Source: Diplolepis rosae (Eukaryota; Arthropoda; Insecta; Hymenoptera; Diplolepididae). From it: a DNA stretch of 64,000 nucleotides. The position numbers were made by a program, and so were the translations under genes. Shown here piece by piece: positions 41,578-53,167 of the stretch (its first letter is position 1; the number at the start of each line of letters is the position of its first letter). Location of the stretch: assembly GCA_030998225.1 (NCBI GenBank), contig JAPYXD010000308.1:9496001-9560000 (forward strand), read 5' to 3'. The notes under the pieces were generated by a model. The model saw only the letters and a program-made list of their open reading frames with translations, was not told the DNA's origin and made no database searches.

Positions 41578-43985
41578 ATGTGCTCTCCTGGTAGAGGAAT
41601 TAGATTTGCAGTGTGGCACAGTGTAAATAATAAGAGAGCTGAGGTTGAGTTTCTCGTGCATGATCGGGACCTTCATGTTCTATGCATTTCTGAGTCGTAG
41701 CTTGTTGAGGGAGTTGCTTTTGAGTTTTATGTCTATCTAACTTATAGGAGGGACCGCCCGGGGGGCGGGGGGGTCGGCTCGGCGATCCTGGTTAGGGATG
41801 GTTTATCTGCCCTCCCCCTCTCGGTAGACGGCCCCTGGTGCTCTCGCCTGGACGTGGTGGCTGTCAGGCTTTCTACCTCTCTGGGATCTGGCGGTGGTTT
41901 CGGTCTATGCGCCGCCGGATTCGGGAGTTGACTCTGCTCTCTGGTCGTCGCTCATCGGTTGTGCCTCAGATTGTGAGGTGCTGCTTCTTTGCGGTGACTT
42001 TAATGCTCACTCCCCCCTGTGGGGGGCGCGTCGTTCCAACTTCCAGGGACACGAGTTATGTTCTGCGGTCCTTGACTGTGGTCTGACTCCCTTGAATGAC
42101 TCCTTGCCCACCTTCTTGTCTGCGCCTGTACGATCTGGGGAAAATCTCGACCTGGTCTTCATCTCGTCTTCGAGGGTCGGGGTGGTCTCGGTCTGTGTCA
42201 CCGACGATACCTTTGGTTCTGACCATTTTCTGGTCTTGGATGAATTGGGGGTGAATTGGGGGTGACACCTCGATACGCTCGTTCTACATCTAATCGCCTT
42301 AACATCAAGAATGTTGACTGGGTTCGTTTCCGGGAGGTGGTTGACAGGGGGGTTCCGAGTCTCAGCTCGGATCTCGACAGCTGCTCTGATCCGGGCGCGT
42401 TGTATTCTGAGTTTTTTGCGCTAATACGGGAGCCTTGGAACGCTGTGGGGCCTATTGTCCCTCCTCCCTGCCTGGCAGGAGGAGATCCCAGCCGCTTTGG
42501 TGAGACTCGGAGTGCAATGCGGCGATTGCCAGGAGGCATGATGCTCTCAAGAGGTACATCGCTTGTCAGACCAGGGATGAGAGGGCTACTTGCAGGAGGG
42601 TTGACGGGAAGGTTAAGAGGTTTCTCAGGAGGCAGAAACATCTCTCTTTTGTTTCCTTTTGTGAGTCCATCGACCCCTCGCTGGGATTGACTAGGATATG
42701 GAGAACGGTCAAGTCTATGTCTTCCCGAGTTGCCGGCTACCGGACGGGCCGTGGGACGGATCCGGACTCGCCGGCTTTGGAGGCTCTTAGGGAGGAGCTG
42801 GTCCGTCCGGGCATCCCGCCAGTTGAGATCCCCATGTTGGTGGATATCGACGACTCGGACCCTATGAACCATCCGTTTACTGGACGTGAGTTCTCTGCAG
42901 CTTTGGGCTCCTGTAACTCTCGCTCTACTCCCGGCTTGGACGGCGTTGGCTACGGAATACTGTTGGGCCCTTCGGAGCGTGCCAGGTAGCTTTTGTTGTC
43001 TTTATTCAATCGTATGTTTTCTGACTCCAAGTTCCCCCCATCTTGGCGCGATACTTTGGTCGCCTTTGTTCCGAAGGTCGACACTGACAAGTTTCGTCCC
43101 ATCTCGCTGACCTCAACCCTCTATAAGACCTTTGAAAGAATTGTACAAAAACGTCTTGAATTTCTTGCGGAGAACAGATCTTGGATTCTGCTAATCAATT
43201 TGGCTTTAAAAGGGGGCGCTCCTCTCTGTACTGCGATTCTTGTGGTCGCTGATGTTCTTCAGGGGTTTGGTCGGGCGGAGGGTACTCTGGCCTTGGCTCT
43301 GGACGTCAAGGGAGCTTTCAATGCGGTCCTCCCGGGCCTTCTCGTGAGGCAACTTGCCGGTTTGGGGGTGCCTGGGAGGATTGTGAATTTCGTGAATTTC
43401 CTCATCACAAAAAGAGTCCTCTATTTTTCGGCTACCGATGACGCTCCTAGGACCTGTGGAGTGGGTGTTCCCCAGGGTCGGTGTGCTCTCTCCCCTCTTG
43501 TTTAATCTTCACCTCAGAGGGATGAACGAGGTTCTGCCGGCGGATGTTAGGGAGTCGATGTATGCGGATGACCTTCTGTTATACACGAGGCAAGCGGACC
43601 CTCATTTAGCGCTGGCGCGCCTTGAGGAAGCGGTGGGCCTGTTGACCCCGTGGCTGCGTGAACTCGGCTTATCCATCTCGATTCCTAAGTGTCAGCTCTG
43701 CTTCTTTACTCGGGATCGTTCTGGCTTGCATAACATTGTCATGGAGGTTGATGGCTGCGAGATCCGATTAAATATCTGGGGGTGGTTCTTGATGCGCGCC
43801 TTACTTGGACGCCTCACATTAAATACATCGCCGGAAAGGCTATGCGTGCGATTGGCGTACATCGGGCTTTGTCTATGGTGTCCTGGGGTGTCTTCCCCTC
43901 CCCACTTCTTACCGTCTATCGAGCATTCGACCGGCAATCGAAAGGACCTGGGCTCGTTACCCAGCGGAGTGGAAGCGTTCCTTTT
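41578..43985 (+). pseudogene. LINE ORF2: APE endonuclease and RT, frameshifted
   Basis: From ATG 41578. The endonuclease shows VEFLVHDRDLHVLCISES, VVSVYAPPDSGVDSALWSSL, LLLCGDFNAHSPLWGARRSN and GSDHFLVL (catalytic SDH). The RT shows STPGLDGVGYGILL, DKFRPISLTSTLYKTFERIV, ALALDVKGAFNAVLPGLLVR (catalytic Asp), GVPQGR...LSPLLFNLHLRG, MYADDLLLYTRQADPH (catalytic YADD) and VVLDARLTWTPHIKYIAGKA. At least five frame changes or stops are seen. No RNase H or tail is visible; the element ends at about 43985. YADD and the block order point to the Jockey/I/R1 superfamily; the clade is not resolved. Confidence 0.82.
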
Positions 43986-45890
43986 TTCACAGAAAATTTC
44001 TTCAATAATTATAATTAAAAAATTCCATCTAGTCTTGCGAGACGTTACATTAATTCTGAATCATAGGTTGATGAGGTCGATATGGTAGAGTTCCGTTATC
44101 ACGTACAGTGATACACTCTTGTAATGATCGACATAATCGACTGAAATGATTTAGAAAATTCTGAATAAATCTACCAATTTTGTATATAGTAAACCTTATG
44201 AAAGTTTTATAATGTTTTCTCTTTTTATAAAGAAGTTTTTTTTTATTAAAAGACTAAACTTTATAAAATTTTTGTATAGTTGACCTTATGAAAAGGCAGT
44301 ATTTTTATAAGGATTCATCTTTTTCATAAAAAATCGCATTTCATGAAAAGACCGGACTCTATAAAAAAAATTAAAGTTGACTTCATAAAAAGTCATTGAT
44401 TTTATGAAGTTTTGTGTTTTCATATAAAGTAGCGTTTTATAAAAAAAAGCAAAAATTTATAAATATTTTTTCAAGTTCACTTCTTGAAATAGGTACACGT
44501 ACACATGTACGCTAAGTCACTTTGTGCGCCTTAAATACATTACTACATTCGAGCATGACGCACGTCTGTATACACACGCACACAAGTACACTGCTCACGT
44601 GAGCACGCCGCACACTAATGCACGGAGTCGTGTATAGTTGATGCCATCAGTCCAAAAAAACCAGTAAAATCTGCCTTGAACTTGAGGTTTTTATTCCGAT
44701 TATTTATCGGAAATCTGACGGATCATAGAAAGTCCCATAATTTATCAGACTTTTTTAGATTCAGTTACTGTACATATTTTCTGTAAGTAAGGTACTATTT
44801 CCAGCAAAATTTGAATAACAATTTTCCTATCAAAAAAAGTAAATACTTTCATTTTTTATCCTCTTATTTCACTTTCGCAATAGTATATACTTCTTTTCAA
44901 CTAGCAAATTTTCCTATTGTCTACCCCCTGAGGTAGACAATAGGAAATTTCCTGGCGAAAAGCTGCTGCTCACAGGAAAAACAGTACCGGCCAGAATTGT
45001 CAGTCCACCTATTTTTCGATGATTATTTAAGATCTCAAGATTTGCATAACATTGGAGATAAAATTTATTTTCTTAAATATGTTGAAAAATATTAAAACTT
45101 TACGAAAAATAAGCCCAAGAGGAAGTGATTTCGCGTATTTTCTACAAAAATATTGTAAAAACACTGCGCAATTCAATTTTTTCTCAAATTTTAATGACTT
45201 CTAGAATTATGAATCTTTTTTAGTGTTCTTAGCTCATTTTAAAGATAAATTCCTATAGAATCGTCACAATTTATCAGCATCATTATGCAATTTTAATTAT
45301 TTGATAATAGTCATAGTAATATTTATCAACAAGCTGGCAAATCAAAAACTTTTATTATTTTCAAGCTTGTTTTAGTTTTGATTTAGACTTATTTGCCTAT
45401 AAAATTACATGCAAATAGATCAATAAGTCACTATTCAATAAGTTCACCTCTAAAAATAACTTTTATCAATTTTTACGTAAACTAGTCAATATTTCTTTGT
45501 CAAACTAATTGCACGTTATCAGGCTAATTCATGCAATAGATTTAACACGAAAATAATTACTAGTTTACGTTAAAATTGATAAAAGTCAATTTTAGGGGTG
45601 AATTTCAGGGGTTGTTATTACCTCTTAGAAATATTTCTCGACTGATAAAAAAATACGGGTTGCTTACTTTTCAATGCCCACCAACATATGTTAATTTCAT
45701 CAAAATCCAAGAACCTTCGGAGTTGTAAATGTAAGCAAAAGTTTTAACATTTTTGTCCAATAAAATATTATACGTTTTTGAAAAAAGAATGCAAGATTTA
45801 AATTTTCTATTTGTGGAATTTTAGTGCTTTTTGTTTTTCATAACCTCAAATTTTCCTTTACATATAAAAAGCATTACTGTATTTATTTAC
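43986..45890. other. AT-rich stretch inside the 13-kb element, no gene seen
   Basis: Contains many TTATAAAA/TTCATAAAA words (44180-44470), a CA/TG-rich patch (44500-44640) and a perfect 15-bp hairpin at 44911-44946. No reading frame looks protein-like. Confidence 0.5.
44911..44946. repeat. Perfect 15-bp hairpin
   Basis: TTCCTATTGTCTACC at 44911-44925 is the exact reverse complement of 44932-44946, with a 6-nt loop CCCTGA. Isolated in AT-rich non-coding DNA. Confidence 0.9.
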
Positions 45891-45899
45891 ATTTCAATA

Positions 45900-46165
45900 G
45901 TCGGTTGTCGAAAATCCGACATTCGACTAAGCGCTTGCTCGTATTCGAATGTCGGAAAGCGACTCACGTTTGAGTCGGTTGTCGAAAATACGATATTCGA
46001 CTCAGCGCTTGCTCATATTCGAATGTCGGAAAGCAACTCACGTTTAAGTCGGTTTTCGAAAATCCGACATTCGACTTAGTGCTTGCTCGTATTCGAATGT
46101 CGGAAAGCATCTCACGTTTCAGTCGGTTGTCGAAAAATCCGACATTCGATCACATCGAAAAGCCG
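45900..46165. repeat. Right subterminal 74-bp tandem repeats of the 13-kb element
   Basis: Units start at about 45900, 45974, 46048 and 46122, each with GTCGGTTGTCGAAAATCCGA, CATTCGACTAAGCGCTTGCT and GAATGTCGGAAAGCGACTCA. The units are themselves rich in inverted words (TCGGTTGTCGAAAATCCGA). The last unit leads into the terminal sequence. One inverted copy is present near the left end. Confidence 0.9.
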
Positions 46166-46208
46166 ACTCGAGTCGAATCGAATTATTTTGCACATCACTG
46201 GTCGCTAC

Positions 46209-46842
46209 CCATTCGATCAATCAAGGTTTACCATGTTGATAGTGGTTTCAAATTGGAAGAGACTAATGTAAGGTCAATTGCTGACTTCAATTGACCTGGA
46301 CGAGAAATTAGTGTGGGACTAACGCCGTTTCAAAGATTGAAATTTGAATTTAGAATAGCATCGTAAAGAGCGATGCCTGATGTGCAGGCGTGTTCACAAC
46401 CCCAAGAATGGTGATAACAATTAAAATCTCCTCCAATGAGAACATGAGAAAAAGTTGAAAGGGATTCCAAAAAGTGAGTCCAATCCAGATCATGGGTTGA
46501 TGTGAGAGGATTCTTATAGATGTTAACGATCAGAATTTGACCAAATTTCGTAGGAATAGCTATACCCAGAAGTTCCAGTTTAACAGCGATTTTTGTACCC
46601 AATTCAACTTGTTTAAAGGGAATATCGTTCCTTAGTGCGGTTGGTAAACCTCCACCTGATTGTGAGGGTCTGTCTTTCCTTATAATGTTAAAGTTACGGA
46701 GGTAGAATTTTGAATAAGGTTTTAGCCAGGTTTCATTTAATATTATATCATAGTTATTGGACATTTTTTCCACAAAGCCCTTTTTATTACTGATACCTCG
46801 ACTATTCCACTGCAAAATATTTAAAGGTTTTCCCCTTGCCAT
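46209..46842 (-). pseudogene. I-like LINE ORF2: endonuclease
   Basis: From ATG 46842: KPLNILQWNSRGISNKKGFV, YDIILNETWLKPYSKFYLRN (catalytic Glu), RKDRPSQSGGGLPTALRNDI, VNIYKNPLTSTHDLDWTHFL and VLIGGDFNCYHHSWGCEHAC (catalytic Asp and Asn). Open for 170 codons, then decays and is cut at 46208 by the 13-kb element; the missing end is at 33045-33107. APE-type endonucleases nick target DNA to prime reverse transcription. Confidence 0.8.
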
Positions 46843-47338
46843 AATGAAGGAATAAAAATTTCAATGAGAATGTGGGCGAAGATGTAAGATGTAAGATGTG
46901 TAGGGCAGAATAAGGTCGACAAAATGAGAATTATGAGGAATAGTTTGATATTGAAACAGAAGTAAAAGTTTAAACTACGCGGTTGTGTTGATTAGCCATA
47001 GGCAATAGTGGGGTGAGCTGGTTCAGCAGATGCATAATCATTGACGTTATCTGCGAGAAGGATGGAGCTAATTGAGGCTTAAAAGTATCTTGATTATCAT
47101 GGGAAGGAAGGGGAGAAGTTATAGGATCCTTGGAGTATGGAAGTTGAGCGTAATCTTAATTTGAACTGGTTGTGGGATAAGGGTTAGTTTTTAAGTTCCC
47201 TACGTGGGAGTGAGAAGTAGTGTTGAAAGTTGTTTTTTTTTAATGCTATATTTGTTGGTTGTGAGTGAAATCCTCGGGAAGTGAGATTTAGTTGCTCACG
47301 AGCTTTTTGCATTGTGTGAATTTTTATTGTGGCTCTGT

Positions 47339-48625
47339 TTATGAGGAGATTTCTGCGGGAGATTTGGGTTTAGAAAAAACTACACCGGCATATGAGGAGA
47401 TACTTGGTAAGTCAGAATTTCCCAATGGAGAATGAAGATCAACCTCTCCCAAACTAGGATAATTAGAATAATTTACGTTATTCTTCTTATTAAAGAGAAA
47501 ATTGGGTTCAAATGGAGTATTTTCGGTTTTAGATTGTTTTTTTTTCCTGGTGGAATAGTTGAAAAGCTTCTTTGATAGGGATGTTTCTATATGCATCAAT
47601 CTTCCTAATGGCCACCAATCTTCACCATTTGAAAGCTGGGCAATTTTTGTCCGAGATGAGGACCTTTGCAGTTTAAACAGGTGTGAGGTCCGTTGGTTTG
47701 AGGACATAAATGTCCTTCCTCATGAGGTGACGACCCGCAAAATCGACACCGAGGATTTTTGCACTAATTTGCTACGTGACCAAATCTAAAACACGAGAAG
47801 CATACTTTAAGCTGGGTAATGTAAGGGTCTACCCTAATCCTCATATGAAACAAAAACGATAAATTCTGGGACCTCCTGTCCTTCAAATTTGATTTGAATT
47901 ATTGTAGAGGGTATTTTTTCTCCTTTTTCATTTTTATGAATGAAACGTCTTGCGTCTAGGATAGGGCATTTTAGGTTAATAGACGAAAATCTTATCACAT
48001 CTTCTACAGAGATGTCTAGTAGGATGTTGCGGATAATTCCTTCACGAGACACTTGAAAATTGGGAATAAAAGCCTCCAAATTGAATTTTCCGAGAGAATC
48101 TCTAGGAGAGACAATTTTGTTAACTGATTTCCCATCAAAGCACTCAACTGAAATTTTTGCGCGATCAGATTTCTCAATTCGTTTAATGAGACCAGGAAAG
48201 GCAGTATGGAGAATTTTCCCCATTGATAAAGCATGCTTACTTGGACCACCTGTCGTGGACTGTACGAAGACGATGAAAGGTCCTTTATTATGAACCGAGT
48301 ACTGGTTATTCAAGAGGTTATCATGAGCGGAATCCATAGAGGCTTCCCCAATGTTAGGAAGTTTGGTAGGTTTTGAGATAGAGTGTTCAGTAGTATCCGG
48401 AGCACCTCTTTTCCTGCTTGTAGATTCAAGGTTAGGACTAGCATTTAGGTTAGGGTCACTGGAGTTTAAAATTGAATCTATGGGGATTTGGGTAAGTAAA
48501 CCTGATTCTTCACTAAAATTAGATAGGGTTTCTGTAACGATTTCAGTGTCCATAGGAGGAGAAGAAGGGGCTGAGTCCATGACTTCGTCATGGTAAAATT
48601 TTTCTAGTTGCGCCATAATGGGCAA
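47339..48625 (-). pseudogene. I-like LINE ORF1 (Gag-like with CCHC knuckles)
   Basis: ATG at 48625; 263 codons are open to 47834: MDSAPSSPPMDTEIVTETLS, SRKRGAPDTTEHSISKPTKL, GPFIVFVQSTTGGPSKHALS and LNLEAFIPN-type blocks of an RNA-binding core. A shifted frame carries the zinc-knuckle region (CFSCFRFGHVAN-stop-C, RCRFCGSSPHEEGH, CLNCKGPHLGQ) at about 47690-47830, followed by a basic tail to 47339. The order and knuckle number match I-element ORF1. Confidence 0.75.
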
Positions 48626-48914
48626 CTATGGCCTTAAAGACCTTAATTTTCGTTAAAAACACCTACCTGGCCTTTATGGACTTAGGTAAACGTTCAGTGT
48701 TAGAAGATTTAAATTTTTTATCTCCTTCACGATCCGGAGTTAAATTATCGCTATCAGTAGCACAATTAATAAGTAAAATCAGTCAGAGCACTTCTTGGAT
48801 GGACATCCCGCATGTCGTGTTGTTTGTTCTCCTTAAGAAGCTTCGCGTAATCTTCTTCTTATTCTTCTTCTTCTTCGTACAGCGTTGGCACCGTACTGAC
48901 AAAGACTTGTACAT
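48626..48914 (-). mobile_element. 5' untranslated region of the I-like LINE
   Basis: Non-coding sequence between the ORF1 start and a 14-bp word TTGAACTGCGCATG at 48915-48928 that also occurs just beyond the other end of the element (25426-25439). It contains a (GAA)n-like run near 48850-48880 on the minus strand. Taken as the 5' end of the element. Confidence 0.5.
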
Positions 48915-48929
48915 TTGAACTGCGCATGT

Positions 48930-49352
48930 GTCTACTACAATACGCCACTACTACACAAGATCGAGAAAATCAAAATGGCTGAAAGTATTCGCGAAATGTC
49001 AAGTGAGATGGGCGATAATCACGGCAATTTCGACGTTTTCAGATTGGATTCGAGTGTACGCATAAAAACTCGTATATGCGCCGAAGTCACATAAAATAGA
49101 ATATGTGCCAATGCACACAATTCGGGTAATTACGAGACTCGCTTAAAATGCTTGCCGGACTGACCGCGCCTCGGCTTCGATCTCCTGCGAGTATTGTCGC
49201 TCGTCGCATAATAACTCTCATTATGCGCCTAGGCACATAATCTACTATTACAAAATGAAAGTTTATTACTGACAGAAAGTCCTTAAGTCTAATATTACAA
49301 TTTATGGTTTTGATACATTAAATATACGATTTCATCAGATATAACATTTAAC
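48930..49352. other. Unassigned stretch, no gene seen
   Basis: Mixed-composition sequence with ATGCGCCGAAG- and ATTATGCG-type inverted words (about 49070-49235). No reading frame looks protein-like. Confidence 0.4.
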
Positions 49353-49658
49353 AGTTCTAGAAAATCATTAAGTTAAAATATAAATTCTAAAAGGTAAATA
49401 TTTCTAAAAGCTGTCATTTATTTTATATGATTTATTCGTTTTAGGTTAAATGCAAGAGATAATTTTATGATTATTATTCAGGGGTATTTTCTGATCAGTT
49501 CCATGTTAAGAAAGCTATATAGTTTATGAATTTATATATTTTATAACTTCAGCGTTAGTTTTAACAATTTTGCAAATATTTTATTTTGAATAATTGCTCG
49601 AAATTATGAATGCGAATTTTTGACATCTAGTGGATAACGAGCGAGATATTAGTCGCTC
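49353..49658. repeat. ~300-bp direct repeat, copy 1
   Basis: 306 bp from AGTTCTAGAA to GAGCGAGATATTAGTCGCTC that recurs, diverged, at 51963-52261 in the same orientation. A gypsy integrase fragment lies between the copies, so they may be old LTRs; they may equally be a dispersed repeat. Confidence 0.7.
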
Positions 49659-50029
49659 ATTATACCTTCCCCCTTATGTTTTATTTTTCATTAGAAAATA
49701 TTCCCGGAAATCGTAATTGTTTGGTGATTATTCAACGAGTGTAATAAAAAAAATAATAATAATTACAAGTTAACAGTGCTTTATAATTTTCCTATTGTGA
49801 TCTTACAATGAATATGAGAAGGAATGACAAATTAATGAGCAAGGTTTTAGTCGCTCTTGTGTTTCCTCTCTCTCCTCATAACGGAAGTATGAAAAAGAGA
49901 CTACTTAAATATTTTATGATTTAAAACCTGGGTTTGCCGGCCGGTATGTACGAGAAAGAGAGAAAAATAAAATTATATAAAATTAGTGAATGTTGTTATT
50001 CCTTTACCTAAATCAGGTTTGACGTTGAA

Positions 50030-50690
50030 ATCATTTTAGGTACTTACTACCTTATAAGGCTCAAGACATTTTTTATCGAGTTTAGAAGATTTTTCATTTA
50101 ATAAAGAAACCATATCGTTAAGTGAATACTGCTGAGTACTTAGTTTTTGATCATAGTATTTGTTTGCTTTTTCTTTAGCTGATTCTTACCTTTCATTGGC
50201 CTGACTTTGGGTTTCTACTAATTTGTCGTATAATATTTTCATGAATAAATTATAAGTGAGAGGAATTTGTTGTTTGGTAAATTCGGATGACACATTTGCC
50301 CTTTTCCAAAAATCAGTTCATGAGGAGTAAATCCAGTAGATTCGTGGATGGAAGTTTTGTAAGAAAATATTGCAAAACGGAGCCATCGATACCAACTGGA
50401 TTTTTGACAATACATTTTCAAATATTGAACCAAGACGTGATGGCTGCGTTCAAGCGAACGAAAAGATTATGGATGAAAAGCTGTTGATTGGTTTATTTTA
50501 TCTTGAGGATTATACAGAATGTCGACATAATCTGACTTGTAAAATTAGAACCCTGATCTGTGTGGATAATTTGGGGACAGCCAAAACGATAGATGAAATT
50601 TTCTGCTAAATCTGTTGCAATTGTCGTGGATTGCGTGTCTGGAAGTGGGATATCATCAGAATACTTCGTTAAATTATATTGGATGGTTAG
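50030..50690 (-). pseudogene. Ty3/gypsy integrase fragment
   Basis: Minus-strand reading with frameshifts: DTQSTTIATDLAENFIYRFG, CPQIIHTDQGSNFTSQIM (catalytic Asp), AFHP-stop-SFRSLERSHHV (catalytic Glu in LERSH), WLRFAIFSYKTSIHESTGFT and PHELIFGK, then the C-terminal part (KANKYYDQKLSTQQYSLNDM, KLDKKCLEPYKVV). It is a different family from the gypsy element at 12-21 kb. The zinc finger and first Asp are absent; the dyadic MITE sequence begins just upstream. Confidence 0.78.
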
Positions 50691-50726
50691 TATATATTTA
50701 TTTTTATTTCCTGACTCTGGTAAATT

Positions 50727-50917
50727 ATCAAATTATCAAATCGTATATGACGTCGTAAATGACATCGTAAACGACTTCACATGGTACCTTAAATTACGAT
50801 GTTGTATACGACGTTATATACGACGTCATTTACGTCGTCATATACGATACTGTATACGATGTCATTCACGACATCATTTACAACAGCGTAATAAGAATTA
50901 AATATTTTAGAATAGGG
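50727..50917. mobile_element. Dyadic CGTCGTAAACGACATCG MITE, partial copy 2
   Basis: Carries the same chain of words as 11084-11690 (AATCGTATATGACGTCGTAA, GACATCGTAAACGAC, ATACGACGTCATTTACG) and one terminus ending TAGAATAGGG, equivalent to CCCTATT read inward. The other terminus and the AT-rich middle are absent. Confidence 0.75.
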
Positions 50918-51580
50918 TAGTCAAATTGATTGAAATATGAACTTTAAAACTGTCTTAAGGGGGGATCCTGCTTTAGAAAGCCTAAAAAAGCATTTTCGAG
51001 GGATTTTTTTAGGATAGAAAAAAATAAGCCAGTCCAGTGTACTTTTGAGAATATATTAATAGATATTTGAACATTATAAAAAAAAATTTTTAAGTGAAAA
51101 ATATTGAAACGCAGCCGAGTTTTATGGACGTTTGTGCAGCACCTTGTATTTACAGTCTCCAATTGACGAGAAAGATGCAGCTCGTAATTTTCGTCTGAAA
51201 CAAAAAACCAAAGAAAATTTTAATTTTCATATATATTTTTTCTAGATGAAACTAGATGAAACTAATCGTGAAATTTATAATTTTTATTCAAGTTTGAAAA
51301 AAAATGTGATTTTTGCGATGCAAAAAATCACTTCAGCTTGATAAAAAAGTGGTTTAAAAATTTTTTTTCGTGAATGTTTTTAGTTCAAATTGAAGAAAAT
51401 AAAAAACTGAAGCGAACAAGCTTCGGTTTATTTTGATTGGTCATATAGTTCTGATGTTATCACGCCCGCCAGTTTGACAACATTGTAAAAAGAAAAACTC
51501 GAGAAAACGCGCTTCCAAGTTTACGATAAGAAAAAATGTTAATTTTCGATTATTTAAAGTAACAATGCGCTAATCAGCTA
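50918..51580. other. AT-rich DNA, no gene seen
   Basis: Begins with a word shared with about 25282-25324 (AAATTGATTGAAATATGA... CTGTCTTAAGG). No convincing frame to about 51580. Confidence 0.4.
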
Positions 51581-51588
51581 TTCCTGCT

Positions 51589-51935
51589 CCATAGAGTAAA
51601 CCTTCAGCTTCCTCATTGAACTCGTTTTGATGTAATTGCTCGAGCCTTCGGGCCGCTCGAGCTTCCTTACTGGAAAAAGACGCTCGCCGATTTTTCCTCT
51701 CGATCCGTTATGCGTCGACGTTATCTGCCAACATCTTGCATTGCTGGCCGATTTTTAAATCGAGTAACTGCATTGTACTTAAAACTGAGGAATATCCTTC
51801 GTTTAATATTCCTGCAGTCATGTACGCAGCAATTTCGACGATTTTTTGTCCGGAATTTAGGTGTTTCGGGTTTATGGTATACGCCAAAACAGTGGAGTTG
51901 AAGGATTCGTTTGAATTTTGCGTGTGCCCGCCTGA
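51589..51935 (-). pseudogene. Mutator-like transposase, C-terminal fragment
   Basis: Minus-strand reading gives FNESFNSTV, PKHLNSGQKIVEIAAYMTAG, ILNEGYSSVLSTMQLLDLKI, GQQCKMLADNVDA-stop-RIE, RASFSSKEARAARRLEQLHQ and NEFNEEAEGLLYGAGIAD-stop. The closing LYGxGIAD block and the preceding Arg/Lys-rich helix match, from memory, the C-terminus of Mutator-like transposases widespread in insects and cnidarians. One in-frame TAA is present. The catalytic domain is absent. Confidence 0.6.
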
Positions 51936-51962
51936 ACATCGCGTCTAAATTTCATCATTCAT

Positions 51963-52261
51963 AGTTCTAGAAGATCATTAAGTTAAAATATAAATTCTAA
52001 ATAGTGAATATTTCTAGAAGCTGTCATTTATTTTATATGATTTATTCAATTTAGGTCAAACGCGATAATACGATAATTATTCAGGGATATTTCCAGATCA
52101 GTTCCATGTTGATAACGCTATAACGTTTATAAATTTATATATTTTATAATTACAGCGTGACTTTTAACAATTTTGCAAATATTTTATTTTGAATAATTGC
52201 GCGAAATTATGAATGCGAATTCCTGACATCTAGTAGACAACGAGCGAGATATTAGTCGCTC
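51963..52261. repeat. ~300-bp direct repeat, copy 2
   Basis: Diverged copy of 49353-49658 in the same orientation, immediately upstream of the Mutator-like fragment. Confidence 0.7.
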
Positions 52262-52680
52262 GATACAGCGGTATAAGGATCCTCTAGGGAGCGATGGGAC
52301 AATGTTCTCTCACTAAGCCCTCCACAATGACAATTGGATCGGAAGTGATGTCATACGCATTCTTGATCGTCTAAAACAACAACAGGTTTTGAAGATAGTT
52401 TTAGGATCGAATACATTTTCCCGTATATTATATGCATCACAATGTATCAGTTATGATTCATATATCATAATGAGATACTTATTAAACGAATATACTCACA
52501 TTCGTTATGAAATACTAAACAAAGTATAACCGCTTAACACTTAATCGGAACTCTCCAACAAACTCCGCTCGACCAATCCGTATTAGGCACGGGGTTTGTC
52601 CCATCCTTCCCCAGACGATCCTTACAGCGGTTGTGACATCCCAAATCTGGGAATGCCTGTTACTAAAAACCTTGCGCGGG

Positions 52681-53167
52681 AATTATTTAAATAGACCATC
52701 GGTCGGTCTTATAAAAATAAGAACGGTGTAAAATAAACTTCAAATAAATAAATTGTATTTATCAAACATTTTATTATAGTTCTACAAATCGGAGACGAAC
52801 TCGAGAACGAACTTCTGGAGTCGAAGGTAAGGAAAAATCTGATCTTATTTTTTTAAACTATAAGGGATACTTTCGAGTACAAAAACCTCTCCTAAAAGAA
52901 ATCACCACTTAGCGGTCGAGTCGTAGAGGAGTTGAACAAAAACGTCAAACTTGCATACACTGCGGTTCGTCTCTATCGCCTGGCCGGCGTGTCATGTGAA
53001 AGATCTCAAATTTCACTTGACATCCCTTTAACTCAAGAGGTCCATTTCTGGTCATGTCGCGTTCGAACTTTCGATCCTCTCATAAATCTTCCTTTTATGA
53101 TCGTTCTGGAGTTTTTCTTTTTATTATTTGAATCATAAAACAAATGCTTCAGTATATTTTACATATG
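52681..53167 (+). repeat. 487-bp LTR-like direct repeat, copy 1
   Basis: Near-identical (about 15 mismatches by eye) to 54340-54826 and equal in length. It has a TATA-like TTATAAAAATAAG about 30 bp in, AATAAA words, and a 68-codon frame conserved in both copies (RLYRLAGVSCERSQISLDIP) that may be incidental. Upstream sequence from about 52629 (TGTGACATCCC) could be the true LTR start, missing from copy 2. Presumed LTRs of a small or deleted element. Confidence 0.65.

Larger units (their letters stand above)
33116..46200. mobile_element. 13,085-bp TIR structure with perfect 8-bp target duplication
   Basis: Left end CAGTGATGTGCATTAGTCG at 33116; right end, read inward, CAGTGATGTGCAAAATAATT finishing at 46200. 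The 8 bases GTCGCTAC occur at 33108-33115 and 46201-46208. Endonuclease coding of the I-like LINE is interrupted exactly here. The duplication fits the hAT pattern nTnnnnAn, though P elements also make 8-bp duplications. Subterminal GTCGG-rich repeats occur at both ends. Inside are a P-superfamily gene, a Penelope-like insertion and a LINE, so the present length is mostly later additions. Confidence 0.85.

Noticed and set aside
42198..42872. Minus-strand 224-codon frame
   Set aside because: Antisense to LINE ORF2 endonuclease and linker; Pro/Arg-rich shadow translation.
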